Shown here piece after piece: positions 1 to 7,057 of a stretch of DNA of 64,000 bases. The DNA comes from Bifidobacterium bombi DSM 19703 (lineage in GTDB: Bacteria > Actinomycetota > Actinomycetes > Actinomycetales > Bifidobacteriaceae), in NCBI RefSeq assembly GCF_000737845.1, contig NZ_ATLK01000001.1:744001-808000 (forward strand), given 5' to 3'. Each line of letters starts with the position of its first letter. Within the stretch, counting starts at the first letter, position 1. The notes below the pieces were generated by a model. It searched no databases, was not told where the DNA came from, and worked only from the letters and a program-made list of their open reading frames with translations. Both the position numbers and the translations under genes were made by a program.

Positions 1-1
1 A

Positions 2-295
2 CGCTGGGTGAGAGTGCCACGCGGGTCGAAGACCTGCGCGTTCTGCGTGATGCTGGCGTCCCGTGGCTTCGCCTACCTGTCCGAGGATTTGGCCGGCAGA
101 CAGATGCAGTATCATCCGGACTGCGACTGCAATATCCTGCCCAGCTGGGGCAGTCAGATTCTTAAAGACTACGACCCCGATAAATTCGCCGAGATGCACC
201 AGACAGCCAAAGACGCCGCTTCATCCGGCGACTACCGGCAAGTGCTATGGCAGATGCGCCAAATGTATCCAGATCAGGTCAAGGATGGCACCTAG
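2..295 (+). CDS. Phage MuF-type minor head protein, C-terminal part (start outside window)
   Basis: The reading frame is open to the left edge of the window, so this is the end of a longer gene. The visible 97 residues contain the motif R-V-P-x-G-x-x-T-C-A-F-C followed by M-L-A-S-R-G and later a H-x-D-C-D-C segment. This Cys/His-rich pattern is seen near the C-terminus of minor capsid (MuF-like) proteins of actinobacterial phages and prophages, where the conserved cysteines and histidine probably bind a metal. It lies directly upstream of an EndoU-like toxin relic, an immunity-like gene and a scaffold gene, which fits a head-morphogenesis module. The TAG at 293-295 may be a mutation rather than the natural end, because related proteins often carry a toxin domain fused at this place. 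Assignment to a prophage remnant is inference from this context. Confidence 0.7.
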   Translation, partial: RWVRVPRGSKTCAFCVMLASRGFAYLSEDLAGRQMQYHPDCDCNILPSWGSQILKDYDPDKFAEMHQTAKDAASSGDYRQVLWQMRQMYPDQVKDGT

Positions 296-660
296 CCTCT
301 TTCCGCCCTTTGGCACACGGAAGTTAATCCGCCCACAAGGACATGGTTAGGATCACGTGTTCGACGGACATGGACCTGGCACCAGGGCACCCAATAAAAC
401 GCATTTCCCTGACGATTGGAGTGAGAGTCGAATCAAATGGGCGGTAATGGAATCCATCGCAAACCCGGACTATGTCAGTGCCGCGAAAGACAGCAACCGC
501 GAAAGACGGCAACCGCGAATATCTCTCCAAACTTGTGGACGGCCAGCATATTAGAGTATGGTTGCAGAAGAGACGAAATACGCACGGACGATTCGCGTTG
601 CACACCGCTTATCCGATGACCGAGCATGAATGGAGGAAAATATGGCAGATGACCAACTAA
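296..660 (+). pseudogene. EndoU-type nuclease toxin domain, broken by frameshifts
   Basis: From about 351 the frame reads D-H-V-F-D-G-H-G-P-G-T, then N-K-T-H-F-P-D-D-W. After a frame change the downstream frame reads L-V-D-G-Q-H-I-R-V-W-L and ends H-T-A-Y-P-M. This order (catalytic His, G-x-G-T, K-T-x-F-P-x-x-W, final T-A-Y-P) matches the bacterial EndoU ribonuclease toxin domain often attached to phage MuF proteins. The two halves are in different frames because a 16-bp unit is duplicated at 481-512. Removing one copy gives one continuous frame to the TAA at 658-660. Reading through the TAG at 293-295 also gives an open stretch ending T-R-T-W-L, which joins the D-H-V-F segment if one G at 350-351 is extra. 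This suggests a once-fused head protein with a C-terminal toxin. It cannot now be made as a full domain. Confidence 0.65.
481..512 (+). repeat. 16-bp tandem duplication that breaks the EndoU frame
   Basis: The unit CCGCGAAAGACAGCAA (481-496) is followed directly by CCGCGAAAGACGGCAA (497-512). They differ at one base, and the next 7 bases (CCGCGAA) restart the unit. Sixteen is not a multiple of three, so the insertion shifts the frame. Deleting either copy restores a single open frame through the EndoU motif. Confidence 0.9.
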
Positions 661-914
661 TCACACAATCAGTTGCCGAAATGAAACCCTATGTATTCCC
701 CCTGCTCAATAAGCAAGACAGGATAGCCTGCGATGGCGCGGTCCTCGCGGGGGAACCCTATGAGGCCCTTGCCTGGTTCTTTTCCAGCTTCACCGTCCAA
801 GACGCGCGGAAGATTCCCGACGATACGCTTTTCTCAGCCTTCAACCTGCTTGATGACGAGGACAGGGAATTGTACCTGCATCTGCTTCTTCAACGACAAA
901 CCGTCGCCATCTAG
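642..914 (+). CDS. Small acidic protein, candidate immunity protein to the EndoU toxin
   Basis: This 90-residue protein was not recognised as a named family. It is acidic and helical-looking, with segments P-Y-V-F-P-L-L-N-K, E-A-L-A-W-F-F-S-S-F and D-D-E-D-R-E-L-Y-L-H-L-L-L. The start chosen is the ATG at 642, because GGAGG at 632-636 sits five bases before it; an in-frame ATG at 630 has no such site. The start overlaps the last 19 bases of the toxin relic (stop at 658-660), so the two were probably translationally coupled. A small acidic gene overlapping the 3' end of a toxin gene is the usual place for an immunity gene. That function is inferred only from position and size. The frame is intact although the toxin is broken. 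Confidence 0.6.
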   Translation: MADDQLITQSVAEMKPYVFPLLNKQDRIACDGAVLAGEPYEALAWFFSSFTVQDARKIPDDTLFSAFNLLDDEDRELYLHLLLQRQTVAI

Positions 915-935
915 CGCCAACTGATAGATTTTCCC

Positions 936-959
936 AACCACCCGCACGGGTGGTTTTTT
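936..959 (+). terminator. Rho-independent terminator after the immunity-like gene
   Basis: The arms CCACCC and GGGTGG around a CGCA loop, extended by flanking AA/TT, are followed by a run of six T. It lies 22 bases after the stop of the 642-914 gene and just before the scaffold gene, so it separates the toxin/immunity unit from the rest of the head module. Confidence 0.8.
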
Positions 960-998
960 ATGCCCGAAACGGGTCCAACCGACAATGAAGGAGGAACC

Positions 999-1481
999 AT
1001 GCAAGAGAGCCCAACCCCAAACGAGACCGAAAAGGACTCAAACGAGGGCAGCAAGACCATTGACTGGCAGGCCAAATACGACGAGGCCATGAAGCATTCG
1101 CGTTACTGGGAGAAGCGTGCCAAGGACAACAAAGCCGCCGCCGAAGAGCTGGAACAGCTCAAGGCCAGCCAGATGACCGACGCACAGAAGGCCCAAGCCC
1201 ATATCAAGGAGCTCGAAGGCAAGCTCACCGCCTACGAGACCGAAAAGCAACAGACCCAGTGGCGCGCCCAGATCGCCAAGGAAACCAACGTGCCCGCAGA
1301 CCTCATCAGCGGTGCAAGCCTTGAGGAGATGCAGGATTTCGCCAAGCGGCTCGACGGCTATCTCCATCCGAAACCAAAAGGCGCAGCCGTACACAACCAA
1401 AGCGGCACACCAAACCACGGTATCGACCCGGAACGGGCCGAAAAGCTCAACTACATCAACCAGATGTTCGGCACCAAATAA
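999..1481 (+). CDS. Phage scaffolding protein
   Basis: The 160-residue product is highly charged, with no membrane segment, and has a long predicted coiled coil at roughly residues 20-95 (W-E-K-R-A-K-D-N-K, then E-E-L-E-Q-L-K and I-K-E-L-E-G-K). After it come a short folded part (N-V-P-A-D-L-I-S-G-A-S) and a disordered Pro/Gly tail ending Q-M-F-G-T-K. This layout is typical of small phage scaffold proteins that act inside the procapsid and precede the major capsid gene. The ATG at 999 is preferred over an in-frame ATG at 960 because AAGGAGG lies at 988-994. A new start with its own ribosome site follows at 1503, where a capsid gene would be expected. Confidence 0.7.
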   Translation: MQESPTPNETEKDSNEGSKTIDWQAKYDEAMKHSRYWEKRAKDNKAAAEELEQLKASQMTDAQKAQAHIKELEGKLTAYETEKQQTQWRAQIAKETNVPADLISGASLEEMQDFAKRLDGYLHPKPKGAAVHNQSGTPNHGIDPERAEKLNYINQMFGTK

Positions 1482-1502
1482 CAATCAACGAAAGGAATTC
1501 CA

Positions 1503-1520
1503 ATGGCATTGGAAAGCACA
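1503..1520 (+). pseudogene. First codons of a truncated phage gene, probably major capsid protein
   Basis: An ATG at 1503 follows the site AAAGGAATTCC and begins M-A-L-E-S-T before the sequence turns into CRISPR-like repeats. The frame then stops at TAG in the first repeat. The position right after the scaffold gene suggests the major capsid gene, but only about six codons survive, so identity is a guess from gene order. Confidence 0.45.
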
Positions 1521-1749
1521 AGTATATCAGTGAGACTTTAGATTGAATTTGAAACAGTACATCGCGCGACTCTTGGGCGGCGACCAGCATATCAGAGGGA
1601 ATTTAGAATGAATTTGAAATCTACTGCCCAAAACACTACGATATTTTTTAGCATATCAGAGGGGCCTTAGATTGAATTCGAAACCCAATTTGGCGTGTCG
1701 CGCGTTATGCAATCGCTATATCAGAGGGGCTTTAGATTGAATTTGAAGC
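1521..1749 (-). CRISPR. Degenerate CRISPR array, four repeats and three spacers, type II-like
   Basis: Four related 35-base units lie at 1521-1555, 1586-1620, 1650-1684 and 1715-1749. They share the core ATATCAGAGGGGCTTTAGAT and the end TGAATTTGAAAC, with one to several changes each. They are separated by three unrelated segments of 30, 29 and 30 bases, giving periods of 65, 64 and 65. Regular unique spacers between diverging repeats are the mark of a CRISPR array. A repeat near 36 bases with 30-base spacers fits type II. On the minus strand the repeat begins GTTTCAAATTC, a common type II form, and the copy at 1521 is among the most diverged, as expected at the leader-distal end; minus orientation is therefore inferred. 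No cas gene or tracrRNA was recognised, so the array is probably orphaned. Confidence 0.7.
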
Positions 1750-1911
1750 ACATGGCCGCTGTCAGATTGGCAGTTGCCATGGTTGCCTCCGCTTACCGCC
1801 AGTCCTGCTGGGCATAAAAAGCCTCCCGGAACTTCCGATCTAGATGGCTTATAGGATTGTGGTTCTTGGGCCGTGCGTGTTATCGCATGGGCGGTGCGTG
1901 TTATCACAAAT
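1750..1911. other. Intergenic stretch beside the CRISPR array
   Basis: No gene was recognised. If the array is read on the minus strand this is the leader side, but the sequence is not strongly AT-rich. The 12-mer GTGCGTGTTATC occurs twice between about 1872 and 1904, and nothing else stands out. Confidence 0.4.
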
Positions 1912-2169
1912 CTAGACGTTGAGTTGGTCTGCGTACACTTCGATTTCGTAGTAGTCGGGGTCTTTGGCAAGTTCTTTCACTTCTGGCGGGAATTGTGCAA
2001 ACAGTTCAGGCTTGAGCATGGCTGCGTCCAGAGCGTCAGCGATGGCAATATCAGGTTCTCCCGCATCAAGCGCGTCCCGCCCGAGTCCCTCTTTGATGTC
2101 ATTCACACCCGCGACTAGAGCAAGTGAGGTCTCTGCGAGAGCTGTCAGCTTCTCGAAACCGATGGTCAT
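1912..2169 (-). CDS. Small protein of unknown function, paralogue of the broken gene at 2499-2756
   Basis: The product has 85 residues, is acidic and has no membrane segment or known motif. The ATG at 2169 is preferred over a GTG at 2184 because GGAAGGGAAAG stands just upstream of it. Comparison with the translation of 2499-2756 shows the same pattern: an N-terminal helix with L-x-A-L-A, then A-G-E-P, then P-E-L-F-A-x-F-P followed by an I/V-K repeat and finally Y-x-D-Q-L near the end. The two therefore belong to one small family and sit on opposite strands 330 bases apart. Lying between a prophage relic and a LemA operon, they could be accessory immunity or antitoxin-like genes, but nothing in the sequence proves that. 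Confidence 0.55.
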   Translation of the reverse strand: MTIGFEKLTALAETSLALVAGVNDIKEGLGRDALDAGEPDIAIADALDAAMLKPELFAQFPPEVKELAKDPDYYEIEVYADQLNV

Positions 2170-2498
2170 TTCTTTCCCTTCCACATTGGACTAGTACTTA
2201 AACCTGCCTCCACTCTACCAGCAACGCCATTCTTGAAGAAGCTTTTGATCGTCCGACGTCCCTCCATACGGATTTTCCGCATGGGGCTGTTCTGATTATG
2301 ACACAACCGACACAACACACGGCATACACGACACAAGTCGAACATGCCCCATCAACGGCCCACCCATCCTACACAGCCCACAAAAACCCGGTACACAGCC
2401 CATGAAACATGAATCGCAGCCCCTCAAAACCAATGGTTCCGCAGTGGTAGAATTGAAGCAGAACCAAGCCGCGCCAGGGAATGGAGTAAAGAGCACAG
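2170..2498. other. Intergenic stretch between the two small paralogues
   Basis: No supported gene. A 35-codon frame at 2298-2405 (+) encodes a peptide made largely of Thr, His, Pro and Ala with repeated T-A-H. It sits in a simple ACACAA-rich sequence, lacks a clear ribosome site and is probably not a gene. Confidence 0.4.
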
Positions 2499-2756
2499 GT
2501 GAAGACACTTGAAGAACTCATAGCGCTTGCCAACCAGTGCTTGGACGTGGTGAAAGGTTCCAACCCTGAACTCGAGGAAAGCACACGCTAGGATATATTC
2601 GCCGGCGAACCCGTCATGGCGCTCGAAGGGATGCTGCAAATAGCGTACATTCATCCCGAGCTGTTCGCCAAATTCCCCCAACAGATCAAGGACATGTCCG
2701 ACGGCCCCAATCTGATGGAACTGTGGCCGTACAGCGACCAGCTCCATGACCGTTAG
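2499..2756 (+). pseudogene. Small protein of the same family as 1912-2169, interrupted by an in-frame stop
   Basis: From GTG at 2499 the frame reads K-T-L-E-E-L-I-A-L-A-N-Q and meets TAG at 2589-2591 after 30 codons. It then continues in the same frame D-I-F-A-G-E-P and P-E-L-F-A-K-F-P-Q-Q-I-K to Y-S-D-Q-L-H-D-R and TAG at 2754-2756. Both sides of the internal stop align with the intact protein at 1912-2169, so the stop is a point mutation in a gene that once encoded about 85 residues. GGAG at about 2484 may be the ribosome site. Unless the stop is suppressed, only a 30-residue fragment is made. Confidence 0.65.
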
Positions 2757-2935
2757 GATCCAAGATTTTTCAACCTCGATAAGTCATCCGGAGTTCCTGT
2801 GGTCTTTCACTGCATACCTGGCAAGCTCCCGAGCGGCTTCTCACTCCACACTCAGCAAGTCACGGGCGGAAGACAGGCGAGCCATAGCAATCAGCAATAA
2901 AGAGAACACTAGAAGCTGTATGGCGCCGCTTATGT

Positions 2936-3823
2936 TCACCAGCTACCTGAAGCACCGCCTCCGCCGAAGTCACCCCCGCCGAACGAGTCCCCTCCAAACG
3001 AATCGCCGCCTCTGAACGAGTCTCCCCCTCCAAGCACGCTCTCGCCGGTGAAGGAATCATCATCGTCGAGGAAATCGTCACGACGACTCAGCAATTGCGG
3101 AATTCCAAGCAACAGCAGATCGGCACCACCGTGGCGACCACGCCGCACCGACCGTGTTATCTTGAACCACACCAAACCGCCGATTAGAATAATCGCAAGT
3201 ATCAGAACCTGATTCAAAAATGACGGTTGGGATTCGTCATCGGTGTGACCGACACCACCCCCATTCCCTGCGATTTTACGACCAACGGACGTCACAACCT
3301 CGCGGACGCCGGCATCATAGTTTCCTTTGCCGTATTGCTGCTCCCCTTGGCTGATAATCTGCTCGGCGGTAGCATCAGGAATCACGTCCTCAAGGCCATA
3401 CCCCACCTCAAGCCTGTCCTTGTGATCTTTGACAGCCAGAGCGTATACCAGCCCCGTATCCTTCTTGCCTTCGCCCGGCCTGTATTTCTCGGCAAGCGAG
3501 ATGGTCCACGATTCGATACTGCCGCCCGAAGGAACCGAATCCGCTGTAACCACCATAAGCTGAGCCTTGTAGTCACTAGCCTCCAGCTTCTTGTTGACGT
3601 CACGTATCAGACGCTTGGTCGAGTCAGAAAGCACATGCGCATCGTCCTGCACATAAATGGAACCCACTGGGTCGCGCGGGGCATCCGCGGGAGCAGCTGC
3701 AGCCGTTACTGAGAAAAACGGCAGAATGACAATGAACAATACAGCAAGCGCACCAAGGAACAACGAAGGCAACGACCTACGAGCAAAGCCGGGGCTGAAC
3801 GCGGCGGCTCTGCCATCATTCAT
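2936..3823 (-). CDS. TPM-domain (YgcG-like) membrane protein
   Basis: The 295-residue product begins with a basic stretch and a hydrophobic segment (about 18-42) that acts as signal or anchor. Next comes a TPM domain at roughly 50-185 with Y-V-Q-D-D-A-H-V-L-S near its start and R-L-E-V-G-Y-G-L-E near the middle. A second membrane segment lies at about 207-226. The tail is almost wholly Gly, Asp, Ser and Phe, with repeated G-G-D-S-F, ending G-A-S-G-S-W. TPM domains of this family are membrane-exposed and have been linked to envelope stress and photosystem repair in other organisms; the role here is unknown. The start overlaps the end of lemA by 8 bases, so the two form one operon, a pairing seen in many bacteria. 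Confidence 0.8.
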   Translation of the reverse strand: MNDGRAAAFSPGFARRSLPSLFLGALAVLFIVILPFFSVTAAAAPADAPRDPVGSIYVQDDAHVLSDSTKRLIRDVNKKLEASDYKAQLMVVTADSVPSGGSIESWTISLAEKYRPGEGKKDTGLVYALAVKDHKDRLEVGYGLEDVIPDATAEQIISQGEQQYGKGNYDAGVREVVTSVGRKIAGNGGGVGHTDDESQPSFLNQVLILAIILIGGLVWFKITRSVRRGRHGGADLLLLGIPQLLSRRDDFLDDDDSFTGESVLGGGDSFRGGDSFGGDSFGGGDFGGGGASGSW

Positions 3824-4436
3824 GGAACGTCACCTTCGGTGCATTCTCACTTCCAGGCTGGGCTTTGTACAAATCCATCTTCGAGAACCCGAACAATCCA
3901 GCAACCATTGAGGCGGGGAAGCTCGTCACCTTATTGTTGTACTCGTTTACCAGACGGATATACCGCTCACGCTCCACGCTGATGCGGTTCTCGCTGCCTT
4001 CAAGCTGAGTCATCAGCGTCTTTACCGATTCCGAGGATGCCAACTGTGGATAGTTCTCCTGCACTGCGTTCACGAGGACGTTCGTTTTGGAGTTCAGCTC
4101 GTCGTTCGCCTTCAACTTGTCGTTCGGAGTGGAAGCCGCGGCATACTGCCTACGAGCGTCGGCGATATCCTTGAACACCTTGCTCTCGTGGTCCATCTGC
4201 CCCTGAACCGAGGCCACAAGGTTGGGAATCAGGTCGGCGCGTCGCTGCATGACGTTCTCGACCTGGCTCCACTGTGCGTCCACCTCGTTCTTCTTACCGT
4301 TCATGCCGTTCCTGAGACCGATCAGGGATGTGGCAGCCAAGACGACCACGACTATGACGGCAATCAGGGTAATTTTGAGCGAAGTATGCGAACCTGAACC
4401 ATCCGACGTATTGTTATTATCCTGCGTATTCATCAT
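3816..4436 (-). CDS. lemA: LemA family membrane protein
   Basis: The product of 206 residues has a short polar N-terminus, one membrane segment (about 21-44: L-I-A-V-I-V-V-V-V-L) and then the LemA helical domain with V-D-A-Q-W-S-Q-V-E-N and R-R-A-D-L-I-P-N-L-V, the signature of the family. Near the C-terminus are N-x-Y-N-N-K-V-T-S-F-P and a short A-G-L-F-G-F segment, also conserved. LemA proteins place a coiled-coil helical domain on one side of the membrane; their molecular job is not settled. AAGGAG stands about ten bases before the first of two adjacent ATG codons. The gene leads the lemA/TPM operon. Confidence 0.9.
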   Translation of the reverse strand: MMNTQDNNNTSDGSGSHTSLKITLIAVIVVVVLAATSLIGLRNGMNGKKNEVDAQWSQVENVMQRRADLIPNLVASVQGQMDHESKVFKDIADARRQYAAASTPNDKLKANDELNSKTNVLVNAVQENYPQLASSESVKTLMTQLEGSENRISVERERYIRLVNEYNNKVTSFPASMVAGLFGFSKMDLYKAQPGSENAPKVTFHE

Positions 4437-5002
4437 TTTATATTCTCCTTAATTATTGATGCGAGTATAGCAGATAAACCCAATTGAAGCATTGATTCCG
4501 TCGACGACGAACACGACAGGAAATGCGATATGTCGACCGGTCAGAGCCTCAACACAGAGACCCTTGAACCAGGCAATACGACATAGGCACCATACCTTTG
4601 GGTTTCAAAAATCCTGAATCACTGCATCGTAAGAGATAAGCAGCAACTCAGCAATCTCATGCAAATAGTTCGACAACGGACTCAACTCCCCTGCCTACCT
4701 CACCCAATGAGACCCTGAATATGCAACCTCCATCATCAAAACTTCCATCGATTACGCTACCGTGAATAGAGAACCGCTATTCTAGTCCACAATTCATCCA
4801 TTTAATCAACGAATTGCAACCACACTGATGTGGCGTGGAGTGATTGCCAATTCTGTATGACCTCGACAACCTAAAGACCACCTCTGTCAGGCCCTGGAGC
4901 TGGATTGACCCGTTGAACAATGGGTTTCAGTTCTTCGAACGAACCGGACCGCCTGGACAAAGAAAAATCCACAAAAACGTTTATCCTTGGGACAGCAAGG
5001 TT
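4437..5002. other. Intergenic region upstream of lemA
   Basis: No gene was recognised in this 566-base stretch. It must hold the lemA promoter on the minus strand. Base composition is lower in G+C than in the flanking genes, and several short frames lack a start site and codon bias. Confidence 0.5.
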
Positions 5003-5048
5003 GCAACCTGAGGTTGCGCAGTTCATGGTTGCTTTTTGCGAATGCAAC
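5003..5048 (+). promoter_or_regulatory. Two inverted repeats ahead of the XRE regulator, candidate operators
   Basis: GCAACCT-G-AGGTTGC at 5003-5017 is a perfect 7-bp inverted repeat around one base. A second pair, GTTGC at 5028-5032 and GCAAC at 5044-5048, uses the same half-site with an 11-base gap. They lie 70-115 bases before the ATG of the regulator gene, where an autoregulatory operator would be expected. The link to this regulator is inference. Confidence 0.5.
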
Positions 5049-5117
5049 TGAAAGCTGGTAGCGCCGGCAGGTCGGTTCCGTCAAAATGATAGCTGACGAC
5101 AAAGAAAGGACCCTTCA

Positions 5118-6266
5118 ATGAGTTTCCGCGACAATCTGCAATACCTTCGCACTAAACGTCACATGACGCAGGAACAGCTAGCCATGCTTCTGGGCGTCTC
5201 ACGCCAGTCCATATCCAAATGGGAATCGGAGAAGGCCTACCCGGAAATGGACAAGCTTCTGACGATTTGTGACCTTTTCGGCTGCACCCTTGATGACCTG
5301 GTATTGGGCGATGTAAGTCTCGCCGTCTCACAGAGTAGCGAATCTCTTCCTACTGACGTATCCCACATGCAAGCTCCTATAGAAACGGATTCAGGCACCG
5401 CAAAGCCGCATCCGGGCATATCAGGGACAACTGGTGACTCTTCTGAAAAACCAAGACCTGACATTTATGACTCAAACGCTCTTCCCGCCGACGTGCCGGT
5501 TCCTCCCTCCAGTCCAGGAATAGATGTGACCGGGTATGACGACCACTTCCGCTCCTTTGCCTTATCCATGGCGCTCGGAGTGGCAAGCATGATTCTAGGA
5601 CTGGCTGCTGCTTCCCTGTTCGACGATCCGGATTCCATCATCGGCACAAACCCATTCAACGATTTGTGGGCCTTTACTCTGTTGAGTCTGGGAGTCGTCA
5701 TCGGCTTGGCTCTTATCATTCCCTCAGCCATGGCACATACGGACTTCAAACGCAGACACCCCTATGTCGAGGACTTCTACACAGACGACGACCGCGTGCG
5801 CGTCTCCCGCCGGATGGCCGGGTATCTGGTCGGAGGAATCGCTTTCGTTTTCATTGGAATCGTAGTAAGTAAGAACCTGTCGCTGGTCCGCAGCGTAAAA
5901 GCCTGGAGTTCAGGGGCATTCTTCTTTTTTGTAGCAGGCGCAGTGGCCTTCTTCATCTATAGCTCGATACACCTCTCAGCGCTCAAGGTGAACAGGTATA
6001 ACGAGAGAATGGAAAAAAGACTTGGCAGACACCGCTTCGGAATGCGGCATCACCTTTGGGACGACCGTTTGGATCGGCTCAGTTCAGTGGTAACAGATGT
6101 AATCATGGGTATCGCTACCATCGTAGCCTTCTTCCTTCTCTTCGTCAGCCACAACAGAATCTGCGACGTGACCTTCCCCTTCTGGCTTCCCTGGGTGATC
6201 GGCGGCCTCCTTTGCGGTATCGCATCGAGTATCATCAGCATCTACGACAAGAATCGGAAGGACTGA
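5118..6266 (+). CDS. XRE-family DNA-binding regulator with six membrane segments
   Basis: The 382-residue protein has an XRE-type helix-turn-helix at residues 5-62 (T-Q-E-Q-L-A-M-L-L-G-V-S-R-Q-S-I-S-K-W-E). A Pro/Ser-rich linker (65-140) follows. Then there are six hydrophobic segments at about 147-168, 183-205, 235-252, 265-285, 325-344 and 354-376. The protein is therefore likely anchored in the membrane with its DNA-binding domain in the cytoplasm, and may sense an envelope signal. The ATG at 5118 is preceded by GAAAGGA. Palindromic half-sites lie upstream. No ligand is apparent. It is transcribed alone, with a broken ABC-ATPase gene downstream in the position where such regulators often have a partner transporter. 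Confidence 0.8.
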   Translation: MSFRDNLQYLRTKRHMTQEQLAMLLGVSRQSISKWESEKAYPEMDKLLTICDLFGCTLDDLVLGDVSLAVSQSSESLPTDVSHMQAPIETDSGTAKPHPGISGTTGDSSEKPRPDIYDSNALPADVPVPPSSPGIDVTGYDDHFRSFALSMALGVASMILGLAAASLFDDPDSIIGTNPFNDLWAFTLLSLGVVIGLALIIPSAMAHTDFKRRHPYVEDFYTDDDRVRVSRRMAGYLVGGIAFVFIGIVVSKNLSLVRSVKAWSSGAFFFFVAGAVAFFIYSSIHLSALKVNRYNERMEKRLGRHRFGMRHHLWDDRLDRLSSVVTDVIMGIATIVAFFLLFVSHNRICDVTFPFWLPWVIGGLLCGIASSIISIYDKNRKD

Positions 6267-6590
6267 ACCGCATGAAGATCTGAGCGGATTGGTATACGCA
6301 CACGAAGTTGCAGAACCCATGACTTTGCGTTGCGTGCATTGCACGATGTACCTCTCCCGGCCCAGCCCATGCGAAGACCTGAAGGCCATTCCATGAAGCA
6401 GAATCTTATAACTATCATGGGCGTGTTCCAATGAATTCATAGAGTGGTTGTACCGACTCCATTCAGAGCAATAATTTGTTTTATCATGCTTGATCCTGAG
6501 GTATTCAGACAGTCGAAGTACATAGTTGGAGCATTACGTCACGAGTGGAGAAGGATAGCATTTTAGATACATGAGGATGCGTGATATAAA
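6267..6590. other. Intergenic stretch, turning AT-rich
   Basis: No gene was recognised in these 324 bases. From about 6460 the base composition becomes clearly more AT-rich and stays so to about 7057, which marks the start of the foreign ABC-ATPase fragment. Confidence 0.5.
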
Positions 6591-7057
6591 ATGGAAGATA
6601 ATGTAGTAATTAGTGTTGAATCCTTATCGAAGGGTTATAAGACTAAAACAGTTTTGAATGATTTGTCTTTCTCAGTTAGAAAGGTGATTTTTATGGTATC
6701 TTGGGGAAAAATGGTGCCGGTAAAAGTACTTTAATCGAGTGTCTATATGGTGCTTTGAAACCAGACAAAGGCCGCGTATCCGTTTTAGGTCTCACCCCCT
6801 TCCCGCGTAATCGCAAATTACTCGCTGAGATAGGTATTCAAGAACAACGAGGCGCTTTTATATACAGGGCTACCGTTAAAGAGCATCTTGAAACTTTAGC
6901 GAGAATCTTTGATTGTGACTTAAAACGCGTCGATATGCTAATTAATCGTATGGGTTTGCAAGAAGTTAAAGATCAGCGAGCCCGTTTGCTTTCAGGCGGA
7001 CAGCAGCAAAAAATTGCTCTAGCAGCTGCTGTCCTTAATCGTCCTAAAGTTTTATTT
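6591..7057 (+). pseudogene. ABC transporter ATP-binding gene, frameshifted and truncated
   Basis: From ATG 6591 the frame encodes a typical ABC N-terminus (V-I-S-V-E-S-L-S-K-G-Y-K, then L-N-D-L-S-F-S-V-R-K). One base is missing near 6681 in the AGAAAGG run. In the next frame the Walker A motif G-K-N-G-A-G-K-S-T and signature L-L-S-G-G-Q-Q-Q-K are intact. The gene stops after R-P-K-V-L-F, just where the Walker B L-D-E-P should come. There it meets the lone CRISPR repeat at 7055. The Walker B, D-loop and H-loop are all lost, so no functional ATPase can be made. The sequence is AT-rich, unlike its surroundings, and uses codons such as TTA and AAT freely, which points to gene transfer. It probably belonged to a bacteriocin- or multidrug-type exporter; that is a guess. 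Confidence 0.8.

Noticed and set aside
1038..1484. Long open frame on the minus strand opposite the phage scaffold gene
   Set aside because: It mirrors the scaffold gene, its product is an implausible Leu/Gly/Val-rich chain, and the plus-strand gene has a good ribosome site and coiled-coil pattern.
2298..2405. 35-codon frame rich in Thr, His and Pro
   Set aside because: No ribosome site and a simple-sequence origin (repeated ACACAA); it is too short and biased to support as a gene.
3227..3712. Plus-strand frame of 161 codons inside the TPM gene
   Set aside because: It lies wholly opposite a conserved domain gene and has no family features.
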